DNA of 64,000 nucleotides, from positions 2,854,001 through 2,918,000 of the forward strand of contig JAQFVV010012529.1 of NCBI GenBank assembly GCA_028023455.1. Direction: 5' to 3'. The stretch comes from Epiperipatus broadwayi (taxonomy: Eukaryota; Onychophora; Udeonychophora; Euonychophora; Peripatidae). The notes beneath the pieces were generated by a model that saw only the letters and a list, made by a program, of their open reading frames with translations, did not search any database and was not told the DNA's origin. This document shows, piece by piece, positions 44,701-56,120 of the stretch. The translations under genes and the position numbers were made by a program. Each line of letters opens with the position of its first letter. Position 1 is the stretch's first letter.

Positions 44701-45419
44701 ATTACATCTAGACTCCAGGTATATAAAATATATTTGTAATTAAAATAAAACAATCTGAAAATAAGTTTTAAAATTTTTTTTTTTTTAGTTTTTTCTATGT
44801 GTAAGATAAGAGACTCTTCATGAAAGCAAAAGATCAGTAAGTGGATGGATTAAAAAAACTATTTAAATTATAGTACATCATCATAATAATTATAAAGGCC
44901 TTCTAATTCCTGATCTTTCATCTCTCTGAATGATCTGATGCTTATTCTTATAATTTTACTTGTTTAAATATTTATGCTAACATATATAGAGAGAAATATA
45001 GGGCAAAATAACAAGAATACTTATCACATTAGCCTTATATTTTCTGACATCACATAACATAGAAATATAAGTATTTGCCAATATAATATTCTTTACAATA
45101 TGAGAAGTAAGTGTTTGATAGAATTAAATGCCAGTTTCATGCTTGTGTGAATAGAAATGTTGAACTTGTATAATTAACTCGAATTTTAGTGTTCAAAATT
45201 GGTGAATAATCTTAAGACTGACAATTGCATTCATTAAAACTGGAAAAATTCAATTGAGTGAAATAACTGTACTTGGAAATCAGCAGACATTATAAAGAAT
45301 TGTAGATAATAATAAAAAAAAGCAAAACAGCAGAACATATCACTGTAAATGTCAATGTATATCTAAACACTCCAAAGAGGTCTATCAAAATGATATTAAT
45401 TTCATAAATAGGAAATTTA

Positions 45420-46090
45420 TGGACAGACTGATATGATTGTTGTATGTGGTGGTATCACTATCATAAGAACTGGATAATGAATGATATGAATTTTATTATA
45501 TGTTAATATGAATTATCATTTACATGTTACTTAACCTCTGGAAAAAGTCTTATTGTTTGGCAATTGCCAAAAGAAACCTATCAATCAGATGAATTTTCTT
45601 ATCTTTTGAAGCAAATAGTGGAATTGTCATGATTTGAAAACCTATATCAAGTTATTCTCTTAATCTAATCATTATTCTACATACTGATATCTCACTTGTA
45701 TTTGAACATTTTGAGAGTCTGTTCATCCATGTTGCAAACTGTTTTCAATTGCAGTCTATTTAACCATTTTGCCGGGCCCATTTCATTCATAATATAGACA
45801 TTGCTTCAAAATGACACTATTTATTCCAAGTCAGTAATGTTTCAGTTTGTGCAGTGAATGCAATCTAATTTTGTTATTAAGAGCATACGGTCTTGATGTT
45901 GTGTCTCTTCAATGGTCTTTCTAATTACCTCATTTAAATATTATGGAACTTCTGAATTGTTATTGAACAGTGAGTAAAGATTGATATTCTCTAATAAGAT
46001 CGCTTAGAGAACTTAAAACTTTGCTCTGTGAAGAATGTCCTAATATTTCTCTAGACATTGGTCAAGATTGTACTGCAAATAGTGATTCTA
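45420..46090 (-). other. Higher-complexity segment, possible unrecognised coding relic
   Basis: Less repetitive than its surroundings. The minus strand gives interrupted readings such as NEVIRKTIEETQHQDRMLL and NEMGPAKWLNRL around 45,760-45,930 that look protein-like but match nothing I recognise. A decayed transposase is possible. Confidence 0.25.
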
Positions 46091-46297
46091 CATCAAATCA
46101 ATAGGAGTATCATAGAAGCTTTTTATTTATTTATCTAAACTATGTATGTATATTTGCATAAATCATTGCATGGCTGTGTAGAAAAGGTTAGGGGTTATAA
46201 ATAGACATAATATTGCTGGTAGCTTAAAATTGATGATTATATGTAATTTATTTAGCCATTGTTTTTTTTTTAATCTTTTACATATTTTATTACAATT

Positions 46298-47540
46298 ATG
46301 AAAACTATTTTTGGATATTATACTCAATTTAGAATTTATTTCAATCTAATTGAGAAATTGTTTCTATTAATAGAATTTAAGTTCAATCATTTGTTGCCAT
46401 TTTGTCTATTATCTTACTCAAGGATAATTGCTATATTTAACAGTACAAGTAAAAAATGTCATTGTAGAATTTTCAATATTTGGCATAATTATTATATTTA
46501 ATTTTGTCATTTTTAGCACTTATTGATATGTGGTTAGTAATAAAGAAAAAAAAAGATCTATTTCTGTAATGGAGCAAAATTAAAGAAAGCTTAAATTGTT
46601 AATAGAAAAAATAATAACTAGTTATTAAAATATATAATTTTATAAAAATGAAATAAAAGTTTAATACTATCAGTGTAATAGAATATGCAGTAGTTATTTT
46701 ATTATTGGTATTTAAAATATTTATAAAATTGTATATAACTGTGACATGTAAGTATTTGATATAATGAATTAAAATATTTAAAATAATTCAATAAGACTTG
46801 ATCTATACTTATCCATATATATGTTTTTAAGCTCACTGATTTTTTTCCTTGCAAAAATCTTTGAGTATATTTAATCCAGATATAAAGATTTCATTTACCA
46901 TTACTATTCTTAATTTGTTGATTTTAGTTTTATATCTTTATCATTCAGTTCATATATTTAACTTTTTTTTTCTGTTTTATATACTATGTGTTTATTTTTT
47001 CTAATTATTTTTGATATATATATATTTAATTTTATAGCTATACTACTACTACTCTTATGTTTTCCAAAAAAAAATAAAAATAAAGTTTTTTTCCTCCATT
47101 AATTGAAGTTCTTTCTAATATGTTTAAGATAAAAGGTAACAAGCCACTTGAATAGTCCATTATACAATAAAGACTTCTCCATTAGCCTTCTAAAGATAAA
47201 CGGTGATGGATAAGTGATCATTACTAAGCTAGCCAAGTACTGTTTCTTAAAGTTTTACCTGGCTTGCATTCAAATTATCTACTATGCATAATCACAAAGC
47301 CTTAAGTTCATTCATAAAGTGTCCTTTTTTTTTAAATTTATTAATTTTCAATAAATTTTGCTCACCAATATTATTTGTTTTTCAACATTTTTTTCCTAAA
47401 TAAAAATTATTTTGATATCCATCATTAAAATGATCAAAGCCTTTAAACCTAATAACTTTACTGCTCAAATATCTTACTATTATTTGACTTAATTACTTAT
47501 TCTGATATGCTGTTTAATTGTTTATCTACTTTCTTTATAA
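46298..47540. other. AT-rich stretch, no gene seen
   Basis: One 67-codon hydrophobic open frame (46,298-46,501, plus), not recognised. Otherwise low complexity. Confidence 0.5.
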
Positions 47541-48345
47541 TTAGCCTATTCATTCAGTGTACTGAATTTTTCTTATATAAGTAACTAGAGGGATTTGAAC
47601 TTAAGATTTTTCAGTCTATATACATTCTCCATTCTATCTTAAACAACCAACATATACGGCAACATATATGTGAAAAAGATACATGATCAATATATGTATT
47701 TCATGCAGAATCAGCACTCATCAGTTGGGCCAGATCTCCCACACATATATACACATTCAATGTTTGACCTATATTAAGATTGCAATTGCTTAATCATTAA
47801 TGGACAGGTTTCAGTCTTCTCATCCTTTAATTATTCAATCATCCATTTCATTGGAAAACCAATGATGGAATGCTCAAATCCCTTGGTGAATTTGATATTG
47901 TAGTCATACTCATGTAGACATTATAGCAGTCTAATCCCTTATATTATTAGATCATTATATATCCATATATTAATAGGAGAGGGGTGAGTTGAACTTATAG
48001 ATGTAACCTATTCCCAAGGCAATATGTAATTAGCCTATTCATTCAGTGTACTGAATATTTCTTATATAAATAACGAGGAATTTGAACTTGAGGATTTTTC
48101 AATCTATATGGTTGAATAGTTGGATGGATGAGAAGATTGAATCCTGATTATTAAAGCTTAAGGAATTGTTTTATCTTAATATTGGTCAAGAACTGATTGT
48201 ATATATGTGTGAGAGATGATGATCTAGCCCAACTGATGAGCACATGTATGTGGTTATGGGTGTTAATTGTTTGAGAAGTGAAGGATGAATATAGACTGAA
48301 AAATCCTAACTTCAAATCTTTTTAGTTTCCTTCTAATTGTTTTTT
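47541..48345. repeat. Repeat foldback with internal direct repeat and tRNA-like boxes
   Basis: A ~80-bp unit (ttagcctattcattcagtgt...) occurs at 47,541-47,625 and again at 48,030-48,110 in the same direction. In addition, 47,580-47,845 and 48,115-48,345 are inverted copies of each other (for example actcatcagttgggc at 47,712 against gcccaactgatgag at 48,227; tttttcagtctatat against atatagactgaaaaa). On the minus strand AGTTCAAATCCC (about 47,606-47,595) is a good B box, and GTTGGTTGTTTAAGA lies upstream as a partial A box. Probably two SINE copies in opposite orientation plus a third fragment. Confidence 0.65.
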
Positions 48346-49440
48346 TTTTTTTTGTCAATAAAAATTCACATAATTATTGATAATGTCTAGATTGCTATGC
48401 CCATGATTTGGAGTTCAAGTTCAAATTAAAATCAGAAATTTTCAGGTAGCTGACATTTTGTCAAATACATTCAGAATTTTTTCACTTGAGCCAATTAGTT
48501 ACATTCCATTTTGAGTTTAATATGATTGATGCTCTGAATAGTTTAATGCTATGGATTAATGATTGGTTCATGACTAAATATTGATTGACTAATTCAATTC
48601 TGTCACTTGGAGTTTTTGCATGTCATATGATCCCCAAGTAACAAATCATTCTATTATTATAAAATAATATTACTATCCACTTTTATTTATTTATTTATTC
48701 TTTTTATAAAGTGTTGATTTAATAGTTTTTGTAATATTTCCTAAAGTCCCGTATCTTATTTTCAAAATCTTTAATTTTACTTTTGATTTTCAATTTAATT
48801 CACAAAATACTTTGAACAAAGTTGCTGTAAAGTATTATAAGAATATGAAATCATTGTGTCATGCATTTTTATTAATGGTACTCATTTTGGTGTCAGGATA
48901 TAGAACTTATCACTGCTATTACAATCTAATAAACATTTTTTTAAAATTTGACAATGTCTAATATCTGATTTCTGAAGGATTTAGTCTTAGCAGAAATGTT
49001 TATACACTCAAATGTCTTTTTATTACTTACAGTTTCAATGCAAAATGATTGGTCATACTCACTGATTGTTTCTACAGCTTTTTTAAATACTAGAATGTGA
49101 TCTTCTGTTTATAAGTAAAAGATATGATAAAATAACTTTTAAATAATTCATTGAAGAGCAAAACTCTTGCTAATGATCTTTCACATAGAGTGTCAGTGAA
49201 GAGGGACTGCATTAGTAAACTTTTAGAATGCCAAATAATTAGGAATTACATTATTTTACATTTTTAATTACATTATTTTACATTTTTATTTTCCCGTCTA
49301 TCTAAACCTTTGGCTAAGAATAGATAAATGTCCATTAACCAATCAATAGTATATAACTAAAAATCTAAAATGTTTAATCTGATTAGAATCTGAAATAGAT
49401 ATACTATTGTTGTACCTTAAATGCTATAATCTTTTATAAA
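48346..49440. other. AT-rich stretch, no gene seen
   Basis: No supported gene. A 22-bp tandem duplication (attacattattttacattttt) is at about 49,247-49,289. Confidence 0.5.
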
Positions 49441-50310
49441 GATAGCTTATTCTTTTCTTTGACTAGAATACAAAATTTATTGGATCTTATATAGAACAGA
49501 TATTGGGTTCTTCAGGGTTTGATCAGGGAATTTTCTTATTTTAAAAAATATTTATAAAATTCAACACACAATTGGATTTCATAATTAATTCTGGAGAAAG
49601 GAATTTGAGAAGGGTGTGAGACAAGGTGACTCCATTTCCCCCACTTTTTTTACCGTGTGGTGGAAGAATTATGTGGTTTATAATAGGGTGAAAAAAAGAG
49701 GGAGAGAAGGAGGAGGTTATTTAATTATTTATTTTTGGAAGATGTTGTTGTTGTTTTTATAATGTTCTTGCGGGGGGGGGGATGTGGTGGGGGTTTTTGT
49801 AGGATGAAGGGGAAAAAAAAAGTTAAAAAAAGATAAAGAAGTGTTTAATGTTTTTTAAAATAAAAAAAAAAATGATTGATTATGATTAGTTGGAGTAAAG
49901 AAGTTAAATATTTGGTTTTAATTATATAGAAAAAAAAAAAAAAAGAAATAAATTTAAATTGGTGTGGGTTGGGGGGTTGGGTGGAAAATTTAAATTAAAG
50001 AGAAATATGTGGGTTTAAAAAAAGGGTTTTTAAAAAATGTGTTTTTTTTTTGGGGTTAAAAAAAAATAATAAAGCACCACTAGGGGGTGGGGAGGGTGGG
50101 AGTTGGGGAAAGAAGGGGAAAAAGAAAGGGGGGGTGGGAAAAAAAGGTTAAAAAAAAAAAAAGAAGTGGGGGGGGGTTGGTTTGGGAGATGGATGATGGA
50201 GGAAATTTATTTATAAAAGGGGGATAGAGGTGGGAGGTAATAAAATAAAAAGGGGAGGGGTGGTGGGGAGGGGAAGGGAAAGGTGGGGGGAAAGGTTAGG
50301 GGATATAGAA
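49441..50310 (+). pseudogene. LINE RT remnant, family C, running into an almost C-free tract
   Basis: FEKGVRQGDSISPTFFT at about 49,597-49,650 is the RT block before the catalytic site, preceded in the same direction by readable but broken RT sequence (KIQHTIGF). Beyond 49,660 traces of later LINE motifs survive (EVKYLV near 49,900, KKCVFFLG near 50,030, RWMMEE near 50,190) in correct order, but cytosine is nearly absent and G-runs dominate. The catalytic Asp pair cannot be read. The element or its assembly is badly altered here. Confidence 0.55.
49660..50310 (+). repeat. Strand-asymmetric, nearly cytosine-free tract
   Basis: In about 650 bases I count only a handful of C (around 49,767-49,773 and 50,075-50,081). 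The rest is G, A and T with runs such as gggggggggg and aaaaaaaaaaaa. The flanks on both sides have normal C content. It could be base-calling or consensus failure over a repeat, or a real hypermutated or low-complexity tract. Confidence 0.85.
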
Positions 50311-51040
50311 CAGATTAAAGGTTGTAGATCTCTAATTAAAAAAGATAAAATATATCAATATTACTATTGCATTTTCCCAATTTTCTAATATATATTATTA
50401 TTTGAATATTTGGTGTATAACTTTCACCTGCTTCTTTTAAAATATTTATAATAATTCTATCCATTTCCTGGAGACTTTTCACTTTTCATAGATTTAATTT
50501 CCCTGCCTCACTTTTTGTAGGTTTGTTTTACATTTTTTTGTACTTTTTTTTTTAGTGCACATAGTTCTTTGTGTAATTTTCTAGACACTTCAAAATGTCA
50601 TCTTTTTTAAAAAAATAATACTTTTTTTTTATTATTGTTATAATACCCCCCATCCCATTCCAAAGTCTTTTTCAAATTTTGTTAGTATTTTAAAATGATT
50701 TCTACTTTCTATTTTAAATTCATTGGAATATTTCAGAATATTGTGAAAATTGACTGTTGGTGCTGTCTTTTGACTTTTTTAATTTGCATATATTGTGCTT
50801 CTGTTACAGCCTTAAAATATATATTTTTTGCAGAAACCATCATTTGGATGCTTCCATATCTACTTTCTTTTTTAATTTTTTCAAAAAAAAAAAAAATCAC
50901 AATGCATTGTTTTTCTTTTTCCCACAAATTCACCAAGTGTATGCTCCTCTGTCATTTCTATTTACTTATCAAATTTCACCACACTACTATCAGGTACATT
51001 CCAATTTTAACATTGAAATTTTACTGATTTATTGAAAAGA
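50311..51040 (-). pseudogene. LINE linker/RT N-terminal remnant on the minus strand
   Basis: Read from 51,040 downwards: a Lys-rich region (the minus frame 50,936-50,733 includes QMMVSAKNIYFKAVTEAQY), a KSEKSPGNG segment at about 50,492-50,466 where LINEs have a K-S-PG-DG motif, then ENWENAIVILIY at about 50,385-50,350, matching the W-x-NA-x-I-x-x-I-x pre-RT motif. Just downstream is a poor RPI-like block. The rest would fall in the C-free tract. It points toward the plus-strand LINE at 49.4-50.3 kb, so two relics converge here. Confidence 0.45.
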
Positions 51041-51505
51041 ATTCTGTACACCTTTATAAAAACCCTCTACTTTTTCATCAGAATAAAAAATTATTAGAAC
51101 ACCATAAATTTAAATTACATATATAATACTTTAAAATATGCAACATTTGACAGACTAAAAATATTTTCTCATGTCAGATTCATTTCTAAAAGGAAGGATC
51201 CTCCGTGATCACTGATCAGTCATAACCCTCAGATCAAAGGGATTGAATTCTTCCAAATTTAATGCAGTCTCTATATTTCTGTATTTTATATATGTGTGTA
51301 TAATTAGCTATTTTGATCTAAACATTACATTCTATTACTTTGGTTAGAAAATGTTTGTTTATTCATATTGTTTATTTTTTTTATAAAATTAAGTAAAAGA
51401 ATAGTACAACAATATATATAAAACTAAAATAGAAATAAAACAAACTAATTCCATCTTTTTAAAACTTGTTTTTTATATGACTATAATCATGAAAAAAAAA
51501 TCCAA

Positions 51506-51539
51506 CGTTTCGACTATTTTATATAGTCTTTTTCAAGGC
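51506..51539 (-). ncRNA. Hammerhead-like stem, left arm of 51-52 kb palindrome
   Basis: Minus strand: TTGAAAA, extra A, GACTAT-loop-ATAGTC, GAAACG. Perfect 6-bp helix II; core positions C3 and G8 are changed, so probably not catalytic. Confidence 0.4.
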
Positions 51540-51779
51540 CCACTAAAATAAAATAATATATATATAACAAATAACACATTTCAAAAAATAAAAAAAATTA
51601 CAAAATATATTCATAACCAAAAATTTACTTTATCTCACTCCCCTTTCCTATTACCAACAAACACAACTCAAAGAGAAACAATTTCCCTTTTTTTTTAAAA
51701 AAAAAAATCTATATATATCCTTTAAAACATTTAATTAAAAACCTATTATTTTCTTTTCTATTTATCTATTAACATCCTA

Positions 51780-51960
51780 TTTAATTCTGGTTTTATTTCA
51801 TTAATGTATACACTTTTATCATCCTTTCATTATATGACTTAATACATTCCAAAGGCTTTATATCAAAATCCCCATGCTTAAATTTATTCATGTGAATGTA
51901 AACAGCAGAATTTTTATCACTTAAATGTTTTTTTAATCTAGTTTTTAAAACAGCATTTAG
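51780..51960 (-). pseudogene. PLE endonuclease C-terminal tail, minus copy
   Basis: Minus-strand mirror, slightly longer at its 5' end: KTRLKKHLSDKNSAVYIHMN, which adds the conserved Arg and His of the nuclease motif. A 4-nt difference from the other arm shifts the frame near 51,817. Confidence 0.7.
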
Positions 51961-52138
51961 GTGATAAAAATTCTGCTGTTTACATTCACATGAATAAATT
52001 TAAGCATGGGGATTTTGATATAAAGCCTTTGGAATGTATTAAGTCATATAATGAAAGGATGATAAAAGAAAGTGTATACATTAATGAAATAAAACCAGAA
52101 TTAAATAGGATGTTAATAGATAAACAGAAAAGAAAATA
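51954..52138 (+). pseudogene. PLE endonuclease C-terminal tail, plus copy
   Basis: The frame from the palindrome centre reads GDKNSAVYIHMNKFKHGDFD, then KPLECIKSYNERMIKESVY and NEIKPELNRMLIDKQKRK to stops at about 52,137. SAVYIHMNKFKHGDFD corresponds in place and pattern to SSVIFDHNKSCQYGF in the 15-16 kb PLE, downstream of the Arg-Glu-His part of the GIY-YIG nuclease. Only this tail is left. Confidence 0.7.
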
Positions 52139-52338
52139 ATAGGTTTTTAATTAAATGTTTTAAAGGATATATATAGATTTTTTTTTTAAAAAAAAAGGAA
52201 ATTGTTTCTCTTTGAGTTGTGTTTGTTGGTAATAGGAAAGGGGAGTGAGATAAGGTAAATTTTTGGTTATGAATATATTTTGTAATTTTTTTTTTTTGAA
52301 TATGTGTTATTTGTTCTATATATTTTATTTTAGTGTGC

Positions 52339-52372
52339 CTTGAAAAAGACTATATAAAATAGTCGAAACGTT
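52339..52372 (+). ncRNA. Hammerhead-like stem, right arm of 51-52 kb palindrome
   Basis: Plus-strand twin: TTGAAAA, A, GACTAT...ATAGTC, GAAACG, identical in its core to the left-arm motif. Confidence 0.4.
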
Positions 52373-52453
52373 GGATTTTTTTTTTTTCATGATTATAGTC
52401 ATATAAAAAACAAGTTTTAAAAAGAAGGAGTTAGTTTGTTTTATTTCTATTTT

Positions 52454-53150
52454 GGATATTTATGAACTATTTTGAAAAGAAGAACTCTGTGCTTGATATA
52501 TTAAATTATATATAAAACTACCAATTTATATTTGGTCTTTTAAATCATTTTTGATACTATCCATCTCTTTGAGAGGCTTTCATCCATTACTTGATTGAAT
52601 GGCAAAACTGACATATATATGTGGATATGTGTTATTGATAATAGTTGTTTTATAATCTTAATTTGACCCTTCTGTTGTGATGATTCATCATCAATATCTA
52701 TATTTTTGAAGATTAATAATGTAAAAGTTTTTGTCATACTTTCTATATTATAAATAGAATGAATATATAAAAGGCACTCTGTTAGGCCCTATCTAATTTC
52801 ATTCATTGATGATTTCAATCCATTTTTATATTTTCTAAAAGTTTTTCTATTTAGTGGTGTTGTTCATACAGTTTACTTCATTGTGTAATCATTGTCTTAT
52901 ATTTGAACTATGTCATATTTTTTTAAAGTGGGGGAAAGGGAGAGAATGAGGAATTTTTGTTTTCTAGCAAACTACTTTAATTAGTGGGTAAACTTTGTAT
53001 ATTAGTAAGAGGAAATTTTTTAATTTTTTATTATTGATTTTCATATGCATCTTAATCTGAATATATATGTAAATGGTAAATTATTTGCTTAAGGACAGGT
53101 AAAATAAAGCAATCAAATACAGTAGTTGAGTAGCTTTCAAAGAAGAGAAG
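52454..53150. other. AT-rich stretch, no gene seen
   Basis: The open frame 52,540-52,737 (minus, 65 codons) is unrecognised. Confidence 0.5.
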
Positions 53151-53154
53151 TGAC

Positions 53155-53225
53155 AAATTGAGATTTGAACTAGGTCATTTAATTCTCCAATACATCTGCT
53201 ACTGAACTAAATCACTTGATCATTA
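53155..53225 (-). repeat. tRNA-derived SINE relic
   Basis: Minus strand: TAGTTCAGTAG (53,209-53,199) fits the polymerase III A box exactly, and AGTTCAAATCT (53,171-53,161) the B box, about 30 nt apart as in tRNA genes. No cloverleaf or CCA-end is apparent, so it is a SINE head or tRNA relic. Confidence 0.55.
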
Positions 53226-53229
53226 ATAA

Positions 53230-55480
53230 AGTTAGATAAAGAAAAAAAAAAATTTTATTTAAGATAGCTAAAATGAAATTTGCATTTTTAGAAAGTAAAA
53301 CATGTTTGATTTTTTTTATATAGAATAATAAAAACAATATTATACTGAAGTAATATTTTTATAGATTGTTGTTTTTAAAGATATTTAATAATAAAGAACT
53401 ATCAATTTAATACTTGAAATGACAAATGTTTTTTTTTTTTTTTTTTAAAATTTATCTATATTACTATTGACAATTATTGACCTATACATTTATAATGCAT
53501 TAGTTTGTCATTACTTTCTTAGGATTGCAGTTTTCTAAGAATTTTAATGTGAAATGAAATCTACTCACTTTCAAATAATATCATAAATTATTTAAAAAAA
53601 ACTAACTTTCATGCTGTTTTACATTTTAAATTTATTGCAAATCAGCTTTTTATATATATATTTATTTATAAAACACTTATTAAATGAGAACTAGATGAAA
53701 ATAAGGTAATCATCTGAAATCAGGGCTGCGTTGATTCTGTATTTAAAATTTTGTTTATGTCTATATTTGTCAATTTCATGGCCTTACATGAGATTATTCC
53801 ACAGTACTGCAGATATGAGAGCCATATATTATTCGAAAAATTCACTAAGCCACAATCACAGTCAAAAAAAAAACATTTTTAACTTGATGCATTTATTGAA
53901 ATAAATATATGAAACACCAAACATTTTCTTTAAAAGCTTATTATTTAATATGCATCAACATATTCTTTATTCAGTTCTATATTTCAACTATATAATTATG
54001 ACACTATCAAGGCAGACTCATAAAACAAATATGTTTAAAACTTAAATAAAAAAGATTATGTGAAATAGATATTTTAATACAAAACAGAAATAAAATATAA
54101 ATCATCCTAAAATTAAAACAAAATATATTAATCCAACATAAAAAAACATATATATATATATACTATTTATTACTCATATTCATACATTTTGTTTTCAGTT
54201 TATAAAATGATTTTATTCTTAAAACAGAATCTTTTTATACTGTTATCCAAAAATTAAACTGATTACCATAAATTAATAATATGTAATATATATAACTATA
54301 TTGAATGGAATAAATGTAAAAGAAAGAATATGCAAATTGTATAATTAATTTATATAATGATTGTAATGAGAACTTAAATTACAGAAATTAAAATGTTTTT
54401 GGATGTGAATATAAAAAAAATTATATCCCAAATAAGATTTTTAAATTAAAAAACATAGGATTAGAGTTTATACATTAAACGTGTTTTTTTGTGTTTTGTT
54501 TTGGGATTTTAATTTTTAAAAGATTTATATTTATATTTTTTGTTTTATATTGAAATATTCATTTCATTATTATTTAATAATATTTTTGTGGATTTTTTTT
54601 GTATATGTTTGGGTGTATTTGTAGCAAGGGATTGCTCATAATTACATGACTGAAATATAGGACATAATGAAAAAATATATTAAGGTGTATTAAATAATAA
54701 TTTATTTATTTTTTACAAAAAAAAAACAACATTTTGGTGCTTTCATATATTTGTTTGCGAGAGTAGTATTTTAGATCATATTAGAAAAAAATCCCCAATA
54801 TCATCATAATGTAAACTGACTATATATACACATATAAAATAATTAATAAAATATATATTGAATTTTATTTTATTTTTATTTTTTAAATGGATATATCCTT
54901 TATGGCCAAATGATAATTATTTATTTATATAAAACAAATTCGAAAAATTTATTTTGATCAACTTTTTGAGTCAACAGTTTTTTTGAGCCTGAATGCAATT
55001 TTTGTTTTAAATTATATATTTGCAGCCAATTTCAAAATGCTTTTTATAAATTAAGAAAAAAAGTAATGGACTACATGATATCATAAGTTAAATATTTATT
55101 TTTGCACCTCTATAAAAAATCTAATATCTGGCAAGTATGTTAAATATTATTTTAGTTAAGCAAAATACTGACTTAATTGTTAACAATAAATAAATAAACA
55201 TAAATGCAAAATCTTTTTTTTTTTGCTTAATTTGTCATTGAAATTTATATGCATGTGCATACCTAATGTTTTATCCGCCAGTTATAGCACATTGGACATT
55301 AAAGGCCTTTTCAATACTTTTTTTATTTTAAAATGTAAAAATATCTTCTTTTTTTTAACATTTTATTTGCTGAATAATTTTTAATATCTTTTGCATCTTA
55401 GTAAATCTAACTTTTGCATTAATATTTTTAATAGCCTATAATCAGAAGAGTTTCATTAAACTTATATATCTATATTGCAA
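53230..55480. other. AT-rich non-coding stretch, no gene seen
   Basis: Poly(T)/poly(A) and (TA)n-rich. No supported feature. Confidence 0.5.
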
Positions 55481-55499
55481 ACATTTTTTTTATATGTAT

Positions 55500-56120
55500 T
55501 ATGGTCCAGAAAGCTTCTTGGCATTGCCTTATACCATGTATTTTATATCTTGGTATTCAATCAAGAAATGTTCTTATCTATTGTTTATTCTATTTTTCTG
55601 TTATGAGCTATTACTTTCTCTTTTCTAAGTTTTTTAATTTTTACAATGATATCAGCCTAGGTTTGAGTCAATTTTTTTTTCTATCTTCCAATATTTCTTT
55701 TTAAATTTAAAACCAATATTTTAAATATAAAAGCTTAATGTCTTTGCATATACTATTGCTAAATGCACTCATTATTTTCATCCTTGTACTATTTTTTTTT
55801 TTCATGTTTAGCTAATGCTGATATATTTAAACATAATCATTCTCCATTTCTATCATTTTTAGGCAATACATATTTTTGGAATCTTATTAAAAATTTAACA
55901 AATCTTTATTCCCAAGTCTATCTTCAACCTAGCTAAAATTAGTTTGTAAATTCTTAATTTATTGGGTATTATAACAAAAGTAATTATATCATCAACAAAT
56001 TAACTTAAATAATCTTGAGATTTGATTTTTTTTTTTTTATCTTAGTCTTTAATTTATTTATTTTTTACTAAAGATCACACTCCTTCCTGTTATGAATTTT
56101 TTTAGTAATTTTTATTTATA
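55500..56120 (-). pseudogene. Decayed LINE reverse transcriptase with FVDD-like box
   Basis: Minus strand, from 56,100 down: QEGV, stop, SLVKN, stop, IKD at about 56,090-56,050 matches a degraded RQG-x-SP-x-LFNxxI-xD block. About 20 residues later VDDIITFVII (about 56,000-55,970) stands where the catalytic Y/F-x-DD box belongs. ILARLKIDLGIKI follows, as in the segment after the RT active site. The remainder to 55,500 is too decayed to read. Motif order and spacing are the main support. Confidence 0.45.

Larger units (their letters stand above)
51426..52453. mobile_element. Third PLE palindrome
   Basis: The inverted arms 51,426-51,927 and 51,954-52,453 (about 500 bp each) are separated by a 26-nt centre. 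Outer ends: aaaatagaaataaaac and gttttatttctattttgg. Each arm encodes the end of a GIY-YIG-type tail and, further out, a hammerhead-like stem. The arms differ by a few indels (for example 4 nt in the coding part at about 51,817 against 52,068), so they have drifted more than the 15-16 kb pair. Target duplications were not resolved. Confidence 0.85.

Noticed and set aside
48390-48450. AAGTTCAAATT resembling a tRNA B box
   Set aside because: No A box at the right distance; a single 10-mer is expected by chance in this sequence.
51597-51720. A- and T-run pairs in the 51 kb palindrome as a terminator
   Set aside because: They are explained by the inverted arms; no transcription-end function can be inferred.
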